A DNA stretch of 64,000 nucleotides from Adiantum capillus-veneris (lineage: Eukaryota; Streptophyta; Polypodiopsida; Polypodiales; Pteridaceae): NCBI GenBank assembly GCA_014529385.2, contig CM043961.1:16160478-16224477 (forward strand), written 5' to 3'. The position numbers were made by a program, and so were the translations under genes. This document shows positions 11,420 through 21,316 of this stretch, one piece after another. The stretch's first letter is position 1; each line of letters starts with the position of its first letter. Below the pieces are notes generated by a model. That model worked only from the letters and a program-made list of their open reading frames with translations, searched no databases and was not told the DNA's origin.

Positions 11420-12882
11420 TGAAACCGGCCCGTAGGGCCGTAGACTTAGGCTTTCACCCGAGTTCTTAACTTTACTTTAGACTTTAGGACACAGAGAACC
11501 TTTGCAAAAGGAACCTGTAACGGGAATTATCACTTAAAAAACACACACACGGCTCGGAAGCTAGAATATTCCGAGTAGATGCCGACAACCTGTTGGCCCC
11601 AAAATTGGCGCCCCTTTCGGTATTTCTTTAATCTTTAAGAGGGTGAATTACGAAGAAGAGTCCTGGGAGTTCTTTATCTGTAACCAGCTAGATACAACCT
11701 GTTTTGGCAAAGTTTCGGCAACATGACAGCCCCAAAACTTGCCCGAAACCAATTCCCCTGCTGGAACCACTTCCACTCGCATAAACCCTCTGTTTTCTGT
11801 CAAAAAACAGTAAATTCAGCACGCTGTATTTACTGGTTTTTGCCCTGTTTTCAGCCCTAAACAGTCCCTGAACTGTCCTCTAACAATGGGGTGTTGTTCC
11901 CAATGGTTCTGGCATCTGTATGGCTGAAAAACAGTCCAATTTCAGTGCATAACCAGCGCTGAAAACGCACCTATACGGTGAGGTTGTCACTCTCACCGGT
12001 GCCTGCTTCTAGAACAGCAGTTAGCTACTCCTGTTCCTGCTCAGAGAGGCTCTTGCCTTAGCAAAAACGCATATGATCACATAGCTGTACATGAGTCAAA
12101 TGAAGAGCCCTCTTGAGGGGCATCACATTCTTGCGCGTAGGGGAGAGAGAGAGCAGTGTAAGGTGTGCAAGACGTGACTTCTTGCACTACACTGTACATG
12201 AGAGGGAAAGCTTGCAGTCAATAGCTCTTAACCTATGACAAAAACTTGTAAATGAGCTCTCCCAACTAGAAATCGAGCGCCCCATCTTGCTCTGCAAGAG
12301 GAAAATGCACCAAAATGTGCCACTTGGCACATTTACACACAATTTCCCATTTCGGGGTTGCCGCTTAAAAATCTCCCGACTAGTTGCCCAGTTGACTTTG
12401 CAGTAGAGTTCTAAAATATTCCCCTTGTCATTCCAGGGATAATGACATGAACAGATTTCATGGTCCAAAATAGCAGTTCCCTAAATTTAAGGGGATGCTT
12501 CTGTTGGACTCCCACTAGTCATCTGACCATCTATCCCCACTGGGACTGTATCCAAAATTGCAATGTAGCCCAGTTGTCGGGTACTTTCCTTCGGTGACCC
12601 CACCTTGGCATTGTGCCTTTATTGAGTTCACTTCCTAGCATCCACCGACCTGCTAAGTGCGGGGGGGTGGGACCTACATGATCTTGAACTGAGCCTAGAC
12701 ATCCTTTTACTATACAAGTTCCAATGCCGACCAACTTCCCGTTTGCGGGTGAAACTATCATTCACATTGGCCATACAATGTCCGACCATTTGTAACTTCA
12801 AAAAGAGGGTCTCAAAAATTAAACAAAAATCATTGGAAAGAAACCAACAACTAAGGTTAGCAATTGCCACGTCCTCGTGACA
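11420..12882 (-). repeat. LTR of gypsy A, 5' copy
   Basis: This partner of 2937-4449 begins on the minus strand with TGTCAC at 12882 and ends at CA (11420), followed by TGGTCCATTGCC, a degraded primer-binding site (TGGTATCAGAGC expected). It contains the AATAAAGAAATACCGAAAGG-like core near 11620 and many mismatches and indels relative to the other LTR, so the insertion is old. Confidence 0.85.
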
Positions 12883-14600
12883 TAGTTTTTCCTTCAGCAG
12901 CTTAGAGCTCGAGTGCCTCAGGCAGGAGGCCCCTAAAGACCTTCCATCGGATGGATCTTCACAGAGATGCGCAGAGTTGGTCTGAGCAAGAGACTGGAGG
13001 ATCGTTTTGTTGTGAGCCTGCTTCGCTCTTGAGAGCAGTTGCGGAGAGGCCTGGAGCAGCTCCAGCCGACTTGCACAGAGGAGCACTTGAGACAGCCTCT
13101 TGTTTGGAACCCCACGGTCAGCACTCAAAGAGGCCACTTGGTTGGTGGTAGGCCTCATGTTTCTTGGGGTCCAATGGCAGAGGGTCCAGCACGCACTCTG
13201 GGTAAATGGCTGCAGTTTTGAGGTTTGTCAAAGGAGTTACAGAGCATCCAGTTGCACGGCATGAGAGGGGTGCAGAACATGTGTCAGGACATCATAGAGA
13301 TAGTACCAGTTGAGTGGCTCACACCTCTAGAGACAGCACCAGTTGAGTGGCTCACACCTCTAGAGGTCCTCATCGTAGTTCGAGCTTGCTCAGAGACTGT
13401 ACCCTCCGTGTTCTTCGAGATACAAGGCGAGGGTCGATTACACACAGTCTCAGTAGAGGCTCCACAGGTTGCAGAGTGTTGTTTTCAGAGGATCCGAGTA
13501 GTGGACATCTGCGGGAGGACTTGTGTCATGGATCTTGACCCAGCAAATCTTGAGACAGGCCATTGGAGGCTTTGGGCTTGGGAGAGCTCTCCACTGGTAC
13601 GAGTGCAGAGGGATCTTGGAGGGTGGTTTTGGAGGGACCCTTTCTCTTCAACCGACCATCCAGGGGTCCCTTTCTTTCAATACACTGTTAGACTGGGACA
13701 TCACATACTGGCAGCACGGAGAGAGGCTCGTCCTTTTGCAACACCTCATTGGTAGGAGGGTCTCACAACTGAGTTCTTGTCCACCTTTTCGGGCGAGGTT
13801 GTGGGACGCCAAACAGCCACGGCGAGTCACTTTGTTCCAGTGGCTAGTTGCACATAGAGCTACAGCAGTGGGGAGTTGGCTAGTACATAGTGGCCTTTCG
13901 ACAGCATGCCCAGCTTGTGACCACCCTTTGGAGAGTCAGTGTCACTGTCTATGGGATTTCCCTATGGCACAGCAGGTTTGGCTTAGGTTTGGCTTCGGGT
14001 CCTTCGGCTGATGCCAGTTCTTTCCACAACACGATTGTACACTTGGGGGGCAGCTGCTTGGTCCACTCTCACACGGGCCCTGCACTACACTTTGAGCTAT
14101 CCTCCACTAGCAAGATGACAGTGATACAGAGGGGTCGACCTACACTCCAGCCTAGTACAGAGCTTACTCCACAAGAGTGGTGCAGTGAGAGAGAGGTGTG
14201 TTGGGAGCTCGTCTGTGGCCTGACACTCTAGTTCATTTGGCGGGCCCGCTGCTTCCGCAACTTCAAGGCTCGCCTTGTGCCCTCAGTGGAAACTGTTTGA
14301 GATTTTTAACTGGAGTTGATCCATACTCTCAGGGGACAGTTTGAGAGACTTCATGGCAGCTCTGACCACATGCAGGAGCGCAAAGAGGCGTTCCTTCGAC
14401 TGGCGCCCTGGGCCTTTCTTCACCATGGTCCAGGGTGAGCTCAGATGGCACTACCGTCCACCTGTGTGGCTTTTCCCTCCTCCCATCTCCTAATTTAGCC
14501 CTCATTGTCCATCTGTTGTTTTTTCATTGGGAGAGTCTCCTCTTATGGTTGTTGTAGCCCTCTCTAGTAGAGGTGGTTGTAGCCCTATGGGCAGTTTTAT
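12883..14600 (+). mobile_element. LINE, 3' part with zinc-binding tail, degenerate
   Basis: Plus-strand frames resume LINE-like coding after the gypsy LTR. A stretch near 13095-13200 reads PLVWNPTVSTQRG, then PHVSWGPMAEGPARTLGKWL. At 13797-13985 there is a reverse-transcriptase zinc-binding domain: LWDAKQPRRVTLFQWLVAHR, then CPACDHPLESQCHCLWDF. It ends around FIWRARCFRNFKARL near 14240, as plant LINEs do. A 33-bp in-frame tandem duplication (13305-13337 and 13338-13370) repeats PVEWLTPLE. Several stops and shifts make it dead. A short A-rich stretch near 14605 may be the LINE 3' end. Confidence 0.78.
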
Positions 14601-15581
14601 TAACTAAAAGAAAGATCTTTTCTCAGGGGGGGAAAAAACATACAAGCCAAAAGCTCTCCCATCATACCTCTAGAGTAGTGTAAAAGATGCTGCTCCACCA
14701 GCCCATCATGGTCTTGTGCTCTTCCCTTGTGAAGTCTACAAATGGCTGCTGAGAAAAATGTAGAAGTCTCTAGACAAGGCATAGGAGACTCGCCTAGTAG
14801 AGTGTACTAAGTAGTTGTATATTGTTTCTATGTGTTGTGAGATGTCATGGGTGTGACGAGAGAGATGGTCCTAGAACGGGCTCTCCGTGCAGGCTCTCAG
14901 AGTGCATTATATGGTTGCAACTATGTGGAAAACCTCTCTAGATAAGGTGCTGTTAATCTCCAGCAATGGTATCCAACGATCATTGTGACAAAGGAACCTA
15001 TAGATCTCCCCCATGTATACATGATCAATCTCTCTACAAAAATAGTATCTCAGATATAGAGAGGCTATGTCTTCAACCTGATCAATACTATACTCAAAAT
15101 ATACTGAGAAAAATACATAAGCATGATCCGTTGTGCCATCAACAATTCTAGGAGAGATTGCAAGATCATGGATCCATGAGATAAGTGGTATAGGAGCCAG
15201 TACATAATCCACATTGCCAAAGTTAAGGCTATTTCCACCATGCGGAAAACAAGTACAACTTGCAGAGAGAGGATATTTTGCAAGGCCATTCATTATAGCA
15301 AGTCCATGCAAAGAGCCCAACTGAAGAAGATATTTCCCATACTCAATCACTTTCTCCGTATCCTCAAAAGTGCATTCCATATCTAGGTCAAGCTCACGTA
15401 GCATCTCTTCTGACATGTTAAAGAAAGATGACAGATAACAACCTGTCCTAGCATTGAAGTCTCCGAGTGAGAAGACATCTCCCTCTCCTGAGAACTTCCA
15501 AGTATCCTCATTCAAGGTCATGGATGGGAATTCTCCCTTTAGGTGAGTCAACAAATTTGGATGTACTAGGAGGAAAGCAGC
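14600..15581 (-). pseudogene. Second LINE-like fragment: endonuclease plus start of RT
   Basis: Read from 15581 down, the frame contains VFSLGDFNARTGCYLSSFF, NFGNVDYVLA and GTTDHAYVFFSVYF, the catalytic blocks of an EEP endonuclease. Further down (14782-14640) GRAQDHDGLVEQHLLHYSRG resembles the lead-in to LINE reverse transcriptase. An upstream piece of the same frame lies at 18830-18890, across the gypsy H insertion. It differs from the plus-strand LINE in sequence and orientation. Alternatively it is a relic of a free-standing EEP gene, but the RT-like lead-in favours a LINE. Confidence 0.6.
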
Positions 15582-15586
15582 ATATA

Positions 15587-16180
15587 TGTCATAAACTGGT
15601 GACGTGGCAAGCCCCGGACACACACACGCACTCACACACACGCTGAATTGTTGATGTGGCAGTACGGACAGGTGCTGATGTGGCAATACGGACCCCCGAA
15701 AATTCCGTTAGCATGCTGACGTGGCAGTTCCGTACGAACAAGGCCGGATTTTGCGCTGGCTGTTGTACGGATTTCCGCAAATCACGCTGATGCCTTTTCA
15801 GGGCAGATTTTGGGATCAGTTGCTTTTGGAACAATTGCTTTTAATTTGAGAAGCTTTTAAGTTTGAGAGCTTTTGATTTTAGGGCTCTGCTTTTGGCATC
15901 CCTTGTAAGAATAAAAGAGCCCTCAAGGGCCTCACTCTTCAAGGCATCTAGACGTAGTGTCTGAGAGCAGAGGTCCCTGCGGGAGTTGTACTTTGCTGAA
16001 AGATTAATATAAAAGAAATACCAAGGAGAGCAAATCTTTGGGGCTAATCTCTCTTGGCACGGAACTACGCCGGGTCGTGTCAACCAAATTGAACTATGAT
16101 TCTAAAGTTGTGAAGTATTTTAAGTGATTCTCTCTCGTGTCGCAACAGAATCTAAACTTGGGGTGCCCAAGTTTGTTACA
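15587..16180 (+). repeat. 5' LTR of gypsy H
   Basis: It begins TGTCATAAAC and ends GTTACA, 594 bp. It shares long stretches with 18243-18824. The AATAAAGAAATACCGAAAGG-type core is present but altered near 16005-16025. Confidence 0.92.
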
Positions 16181-16181
16181 G

Positions 16182-16193
16182 TGGTATCAGAGC
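16182..16193 (+). promoter_or_regulatory. Primer-binding site, tRNA-iMet type
   Basis: TGGTATCAGAGC lies one base after the 5' LTR of element H and is complementary to the 3' end of plant initiator tRNA-Met. The same site follows the LTRs ending at 19341, 20761 and 36418. Confidence 0.93.
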
Positions 16194-16199
16194 ACGGCC

Positions 16200-17590
16200 A
16201 ATTTCTCTTCTACTGGGAAATCCAATCCTTTTCTCGCAACACTTCTAGATCCCAACAGAGATCAGTCGACTTCTTCTGCATGTGGGAATGCGGGAGGAGA
16301 TTGCAGAGAAGATTCTCATTATCAAACAGAGGAAGAGTACGGCCCACCTCGGTCTACTCAGTACGAACTTGAAGAGATGGAACGTCGACGGCAGGTTGAC
16401 GAGGCAACGAAGCAGATGATTAAATTTGCTAAGGATCCCCAATTTGCAAAATTTTTGACCCAGCACCATCCGATGACTGAAGTTCATACTCTATGGCCAA
16501 AAACCACCCAGCCACCAATCAAATCGGCGATCAAGAAGCCTTCTACTCCAAGAACGTTTACTGAAGAAGAAATCCAGGATGCGGTCCAAGCCCGAATCAA
16601 TCAGATTCTAGATACGAAGAAGCCGACGGAAAAGCAATAGAAACAACATAACAAGGGAACTAATTTCCTCAGTTACTTGGGGCAAAAATCCACTTTTGCA
16701 AACGCCAGAAAACAGAAGAAGCGTGTACACTTCGAAGGATTGCCCAATTCGTCCTCATCTTCTTCTGATTCAAGTGATGAGGACAGGAAAGGCAAGAAAC
16801 GACGGACAAAACAACCATGTTCTATGCAAAAAGAAAAAAAAAACATTTTTACAGAGACAATCAATATGATTTCTTGACAACAAGAGCAAAAAGCCCAAAG
16901 AATTCAAAGAGGAAGGACGGGCAGTAAAGTTTGAGCAGTTTTCACGGTTTCGAGATGCTCCCAAGGCTTTAGCCTTTGTCCAACAGTTTGACATAGCATT
17001 TTTTGGAGGCCGCTATACAGAGCACTCCAAGATTAGACGGGCGGCATCCTTTCTGAAAGGCAATGCACGGACATGGTGGTCCACTTTGCTCTTAAGGAAA
17101 CAAGCACCGACAAAGTGATTGAAATTTAAGCAACTCTTTATTTCTTCATGGCTCACACAAGAATACGAACAAGATGTGATTACTGACTGAACCATGTTCG
17201 GATGGTCAAGACAGAATCTTTGGATTCTTACTGTGAAAGATTTTGGGAAATTTTTCTACCTGTTTCATCCTTTAAGAAAATCGAATTTAAGGAGCACATT
17301 AAACAATTTTGCTATGGGCTTCCCAAAGAAATTCGAGATCATTGTCTTGCAAGGAAGTCCGAGTCTATACAACAGTTGATGGGACAAGCGAATCGGGGAT
17401 TTGCTATACATTCGGGTAAATTGACTTACCCATCAAATGAACCTTCAACAAGTCATGGCAGAAACAATCAACGAAGTGATCGACGACCTTCACAGACAGA
17501 AGACCAAAGAGATGAATATTTCAAAGCAGGGAAGTGTTTTGAATGTGAAGAATAAGGACATATATCGCTACAAAGTGTCCCAAACGGACA
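16200..17590 (+). pseudogene. Gypsy H gag with zinc knuckle remnant
   Basis: Fragments match element B gag in order: EEYGPPRSTQYELEEMERRR and KFAKDPQFAKFLTQHHP (16300-16480), a TAG stop at 16638, then ARKQKKRVHFEGLPNSSSSS (16700-16770), a capsid segment SYCERFWEIFLPVSSF and EHIKQFCYGLPKEIRDHC (17220-17350), and CFECEE then a TAA followed by GHI (17535-17565). The last is the first half of a CCHC zinc knuckle interrupted by a stop. It is clearly a gag gene and clearly dead. Confidence 0.85.
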
Positions 17591-17599
17591 CAAGAATCA

Positions 17600-18242
17600 G
17601 AATGACTAGCACATTGAAAGAACAGCTTGACGAGGCGATACTCGTTCCAGAACAGCTTTTTGAATTAACATTATGTTGCTTTATGGATTTATGAAACAAA
17701 AAAGAAAAATGGAAGATGATTTTGAATTTTGAACAAAACTGATGTTTTCTAAAAGAGCATAACTAAGAATGAGATGGAGCAATGACGGCTCCAAAAAGAA
17801 CCTAATAACGAATCACGACTGATTCGATGAACTTAGTGATGGATTTGGATCCCCAAGAATGATTCTCGCACACCACAATGCTTGAGGCGACAAATTCTCG
17901 CACACGACAGTGCTTGAGGCGAATCTGCTTGCACACGACAGTGCTTGTGTCGGAAATATGGGATTAGTTAACCCGACATCAATAAAGTCCAAAATGAATC
18001 TAGGTATGGTTACTAACTACGTTTCTGGCAGTCATGGTCTGAGATTTGGAATGAATGTTTCTGTGATTGACTATCATGTGATGTCCTGTGCAGTGATGTG
18101 ACTGTTATCTTTTTACATGTGCTAGATGTGTCGTGTCTAGTGCGTCGGTACTAACAATCACTGTCTACTAAGACAATTTATGGCCTCTATCAATTTTGCA
18201 GGCGTATTCGAGGGCGATTACAATTCTTTCAAGAGGGGGGTA
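17600..18242 (+). other. Residual pol tail and 3' untranslated region of gypsy H
   Basis: TLKEQLDEAILVPEQLFEL near 17610-17670 resembles the linker just before the chromodomain-like tail of elements A and F (compare [10 protein letters not shown] near 45005), which marks the internal deletion junction just upstream. The rest is non-coding, with a polypurine tract (CAAGAGGGGGG, near 18230-18240) next to the 3' LTR. A short tandem phrase (CGCACACGACAGTGCTTG, about 17865-17950) is repeated about three times. Confidence 0.6.
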
Positions 18243-18824
18243 TGTCACAAACTAGTGACGTGGAGAGCCCCGGACAAACACACACACACAATTGTTGATG
18301 TGGCCGTTCGAACAAGGCTGACGTGGCAATACGGACCCCCGAAAATTCCGTTGACATGCTGACCTGGCAGTTCTGTACGGACAGGGCCAAATTTTGCATT
18401 GGCTATTGTACGGAATTCCGCAAATCACACTGATGCTTTTTCAGGGCAGATTTTGGGATCAATTTCTTTTGGAACAATTGCTTTTAATTTGAGAAGCTTT
18501 TAAGTTTGAGAGCTTTTGATTTTGGGGCTCTGCTTTTGGCATCCCTTGTAAGAATAAAAGAGCCCTCAAGGCCTCACTCTTCAAGGCATCTGGACGCAAA
18601 GTCTGAGAGCAAAGGTCCATGCGGAAGTTGTACTTTGCTCAAAGATTAATATAAGAGAAATACCGAAAGGGACGCCAGTCTTTGGGGCCAATCTCTCTTG
18701 GCACGAAACTACGCCGTGCCGTGTCGACCAAATTGAACTGTGATTCTAAAGTTGTGAAGTATTTTAAGTGATTCTCTCTCGCGTCGCCACAGAATCTAAA
18801 CTTGGGGTGCCCAAGTTTGTTACA
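18243..18824 (+). repeat. 3' LTR of gypsy H
   Basis: It begins TGTCACAAAC and ends GTTACA, followed directly by the ATATA duplication. It carries the GAAATACCGAAAGGGACGCC core near 18657. Confidence 0.92.
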
Positions 18825-18829
18825 ATATA

Positions 18830-18890
18830 CCAATATACAATGCTTTGGAGCTCTCCATCCGCACTCTAATCCACAAGTATCTAGTCTATC
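18830..18890 (-). pseudogene. Upstream piece of the interrupted LINE-like frame
   Basis: Read on the minus strand, this short stretch encodes CGLECGWRAPKHCILVY and continues in frame into 15581 when element H and one target duplication are ignored. It is cut at about 18888 by another LTR. It is too short to identify alone. Its value is that it confirms the insertion. Confidence 0.55.
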
Positions 18891-19341
18891 ACAAAGTGAT
18901 GATGTGGCATGACCACCCAGAACAAAGGATGCTAACGTGGACAGCAGTACGCATGGCAACAGTACGGATCTCCACGTTTTGCGTTGACATGCCACGTGGT
19001 AGACTATACGGATTTCCACGATTTCCGCTAGCTTTTGAGTTGGTAATTTTTCATATAATTGCTTTTGATTTTCAAGCCAAGGGCCTTTAAATATGAACCC
19101 TAGGCCACTCTTTCCCTCAATTAGCTGACGAGCTTCTGAGCAGAGAGGGCCCGTGGGAGTTGTAACTTTGCTCAAGCATTAATATAAAAATAAATACCGA
19201 AAGGGGCGCAACATTTTGGGACCAATACCTCTGGGCACGGAACTACATCTGGTCATGTCGACTCTAAGTTGTAAAGTATTTAAAGTGATTCTCTCGTGTG
19301 TCGTATCAGATTAACGACGTGGGGTGCCCAAGTCTCTAACA
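18888..19341 (+). repeat. Gypsy LTR D (plus orientation)
   Basis: It begins (T)ATCACAAAG, a degraded TGTCACAAAG, and ends CTAACA just before a perfect TGGTATCAGAGC primer-binding site (19343-19354). It contains AATAAATACCGAAAGGGGCG near 19190. It is an inverted relative of 19770-20248. Confidence 0.85.
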
Positions 19342-19342
19342 G

Positions 19343-19354
19343 TGGTATCAGAGC
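19343..19354 (+). promoter_or_regulatory. Primer-binding site of element D
   Basis: TGGTATCAGAGC lies one base after LTR D, so LTR D is a 5' LTR. Confidence 0.9.
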
Positions 19355-19519
19355 TTCAAGCGTGTGCTTTTCTCAAAGCATATTATTCCTCCAAAGTTTA
19401 CAACAAATTCTATTAAAGAATCTTTGTGCCCCGAGTCGACTTATTAGCGACTCCCACCCTCCCTTCATCGCGCATCGGGCGTGCTCACGTCTTCATCGCT
19501 CTGTCTTATAGGGCATAAT

Positions 19520-19775
19520 CCATGAAGAACCCCAAATTACACATGGATTCAAGTGACAAATCCCACAACAATCACAGAACCCACCCGACAATTCCGCATC
19601 GGGTGAAAGTATGGGAAATTCAAATGGGCAATCGAAAGAAGAGTACGGGGAAGATGCAACATCAACAGTAGGTTGATGCTTGTGCTAGGCAGATGCTACA
19701 GTATTCGAAGGATCCCCAGTATGCAAAATTTTTGACCCAACACCCAACTGATGAGATGCATTCCCGATGGCACAC
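19520..19775 (+). pseudogene. Element D gag fragment
   Basis: Degenerate frames carry MLQYSKDPQYAKFLTQHP, closely similar to the KFAKDPQFAKFLTQHHP block of element H gag. Nothing else of D survives. The sequence then runs into an LTR in the opposite orientation. Confidence 0.7.
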
Positions 19776-20248
19776 GAGAGAATCGCTTAAAATACTTCAC
19801 AACTTTATCACACTTTAAACAAAACAGAGTCAACATTGCCCCGCGTAGTTAAGTGCCCAGAGGTATTGGCCCCAAAATCTGGCCGCCCTTTCGGAATTTA
19901 TTTTTATATTATGCTTGAGCAAAGTTACAACTCCCATGGACCCTCTATGCTTAGAAGCTCCTCAGCTAACTGAAGGAAAGAGTGGCCTCGGGTTTATATT
20001 TAAAGGCCCTTCGCCTCAAAATCAAAAGCAATTACATGAAAAGCTGCCAACTCAAAAGCTACTGGCCCAAAAAGCAGCTAGCAAAAATCGTGGAAATCTG
20101 AACAACATACCACTTGGCATGTCAATGCAAAACATGGAGGTCCGTACTAGTACCACGTCAACATGTCAGCGCAATTTGTGAAAATCCGTACAGATGTCCA
20201 CGTCAACATCCTCTGTCCCGGATGGTCATGCCACATCATCATTTTGTG
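19770..20248 (-). repeat. Gypsy LTR C (minus orientation), inverted relative of LTR D
   Basis: Its reverse complement runs parallel to LTR D, including GTTGTAACTTTGCTCAAGCA and the AAATTCCGAAAGG core. The upstream end has lost a few bases. To its right, 20249-20461 matches the 3' untranslated region of element B, so C is the 3' LTR of a minus-strand element. Together D and C form an imperfect inverted repeat with arms of about 450 bp. Confidence 0.85.
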
Positions 20249-20461
20249 TGAAAGAATTGTAATCGCCCTCGATTACGCCTGCAAAATCAGACACTAAGCC
20301 ATAAACCAATTCAATAGACACTGACTCTACCTATCAACGCACTAGACAACACAAATCTAGAACATGCAAAGACGACAGTCACATCACATTCAAATCATAT
20401 CAGATAAAATCCATCCAGATCTAGGACCATAATTCCTGACAACATATTTAGCAATCGCATC
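20249..20461 (-). other. 3' untranslated region of element C, left part
   Basis: It is non-coding and similar to 26975-27190 of element B (GCAAAATCAGACAC against GCAAAACAGACAG, and so on). It ends at the GCATC target duplication of the copia element and continues at 25791. Confidence 0.75.
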
Positions 20462-20585
20462 TGTTAGGGAATAAAGGCCTAAGTGCCTTGTACTTATTAA
20501 CTTATAAGTTAAAAGACTTATAAGTGAGGGGGCCCAAGTGTGAATGGCCCCCTAGTCACTTACTCATATACTCAAAGACCAAGCC

Positions 20586-20618
<33 letters not shown>

Positions 20619-20761
20619 GTGACTTCTCCCAGATTTCTACGAGCGTTCTCTCTCTCTCTCACGAACTTTCTCTGCGTGAGCTTCTTCTGCGCCACTCTCC
20701 CCTTCTCCTTCACTCTCATTGCATAGAATAGCAAGTGGGCTCTCTCTCCTGCTCCCCCACA
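20462..20761 (+). repeat. 5' LTR of the copia element
   Basis: This 300-bp LTR begins TGTTAGGGAATAAAGG and ends CCCCCACA. It carries a poly-A run of about 30 near 20587-20616 and a short CT repeat. The partner LTR has a poly-A run about half as long. Confidence 0.97.
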
Positions 20762-20763
20762 CA

Positions 20764-20775
20764 TGGTATCAGAGC
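20764..20775 (+). promoter_or_regulatory. Primer-binding site of the copia element
   Basis: TGGTATCAGAGC, tRNA-iMet type, lies two bases after the 5' LTR. About 540 bp of untranslated leader follows before the gag ATG. Confidence 0.95.
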
Positions 20776-21316
20776 TTTAGGGTTTCCAAGAGAGCCATTT
20801 TCGCAACACAGATCAGAATTCTGTTCTTGCTCGCTGCGGGAAGGATATTCAACCGTTTTCGATCAACTCTGTCGCGAAGGGATCCTCTCACCGTGTAGAA
20901 TCGACCTCCGGTGACAGTTTCCCCAAAATTAGGGTTTCAAAAACTGGCGAACAGCAGCCTATTTCTGCTGAAATTGACCAATTTCGGGGTCAATTTGATG
21001 CAATTTCATTAGGGCAAGTCTCACAGGTCAATCTTACAGGTGTTTCCACCAACGAGGTTCTGAAAATTCAGCAAAACAGGTGTTTACAGGTCTGATTTTT
21101 GCCCTAAAACAGGGAATTTCAGCAAGCGAATGAAGTATACACCTTGTGGAAACCTTTGGTAAGGGTTTGGCAGTGAATGTACGCCGTTTTGGGGTGATTT
21201 CGCGTGAAATTTTCTCGCTGTTTTTCTGTAACAGCAAGCTGTTTTTTGCCCGATTGCGCACATTTGGGCGTGTTTAAGTCAGCAAAACAGGGTTTCAGTG
21301 TTTGCAATCACTCAGA

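Larger units (their letters stand above)
2937..12882 (-). mobile_element. Ty3/gypsy LTR retrotransposon A, nested in the LINE
   Basis: Two direct LTRs (2937-4449 and 11420-12882) flank a minus-strand gag-pol with the order gag, protease, RT, RNase H, integrase, chromodomain-like tail, which is diagnostic of Ty3/gypsy. The minus-strand LTR begins TGTCAC. A polypurine tract adjoins the downstream LTR. The element sits inside a plus-strand LINE and is itself interrupted in RT by an insert at about 6969-8980. No target-site duplication could be recognised, partly because the left LTR edge is degraded. Frameshifts break every domain. Confidence 0.88.
15587..18824 (+). mobile_element. Gypsy element H, internally deleted, with ATATA target duplication
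   Basis: LTRs at 15587-16180 and 18243-18824 flank about 2 kb that holds gag and then jumps to the last residues of pol. It has lost protease, RT, RNase H and most of integrase. The 5-bp target duplication ATATA is intact at 15582-15586 and 18825-18829. The insertion splits the minus-strand LINE-like frame, which lines up on both sides. The element is non-autonomous and could only have moved with enzymes from a relative. Confidence 0.92.

Noticed and set aside
18639-19175. 178-residue minus-strand ORF
   Set aside because: It runs across the end of LTR H, a short LINE relic and part of LTR D in antisense. It is a composite of repeats, not a gene.
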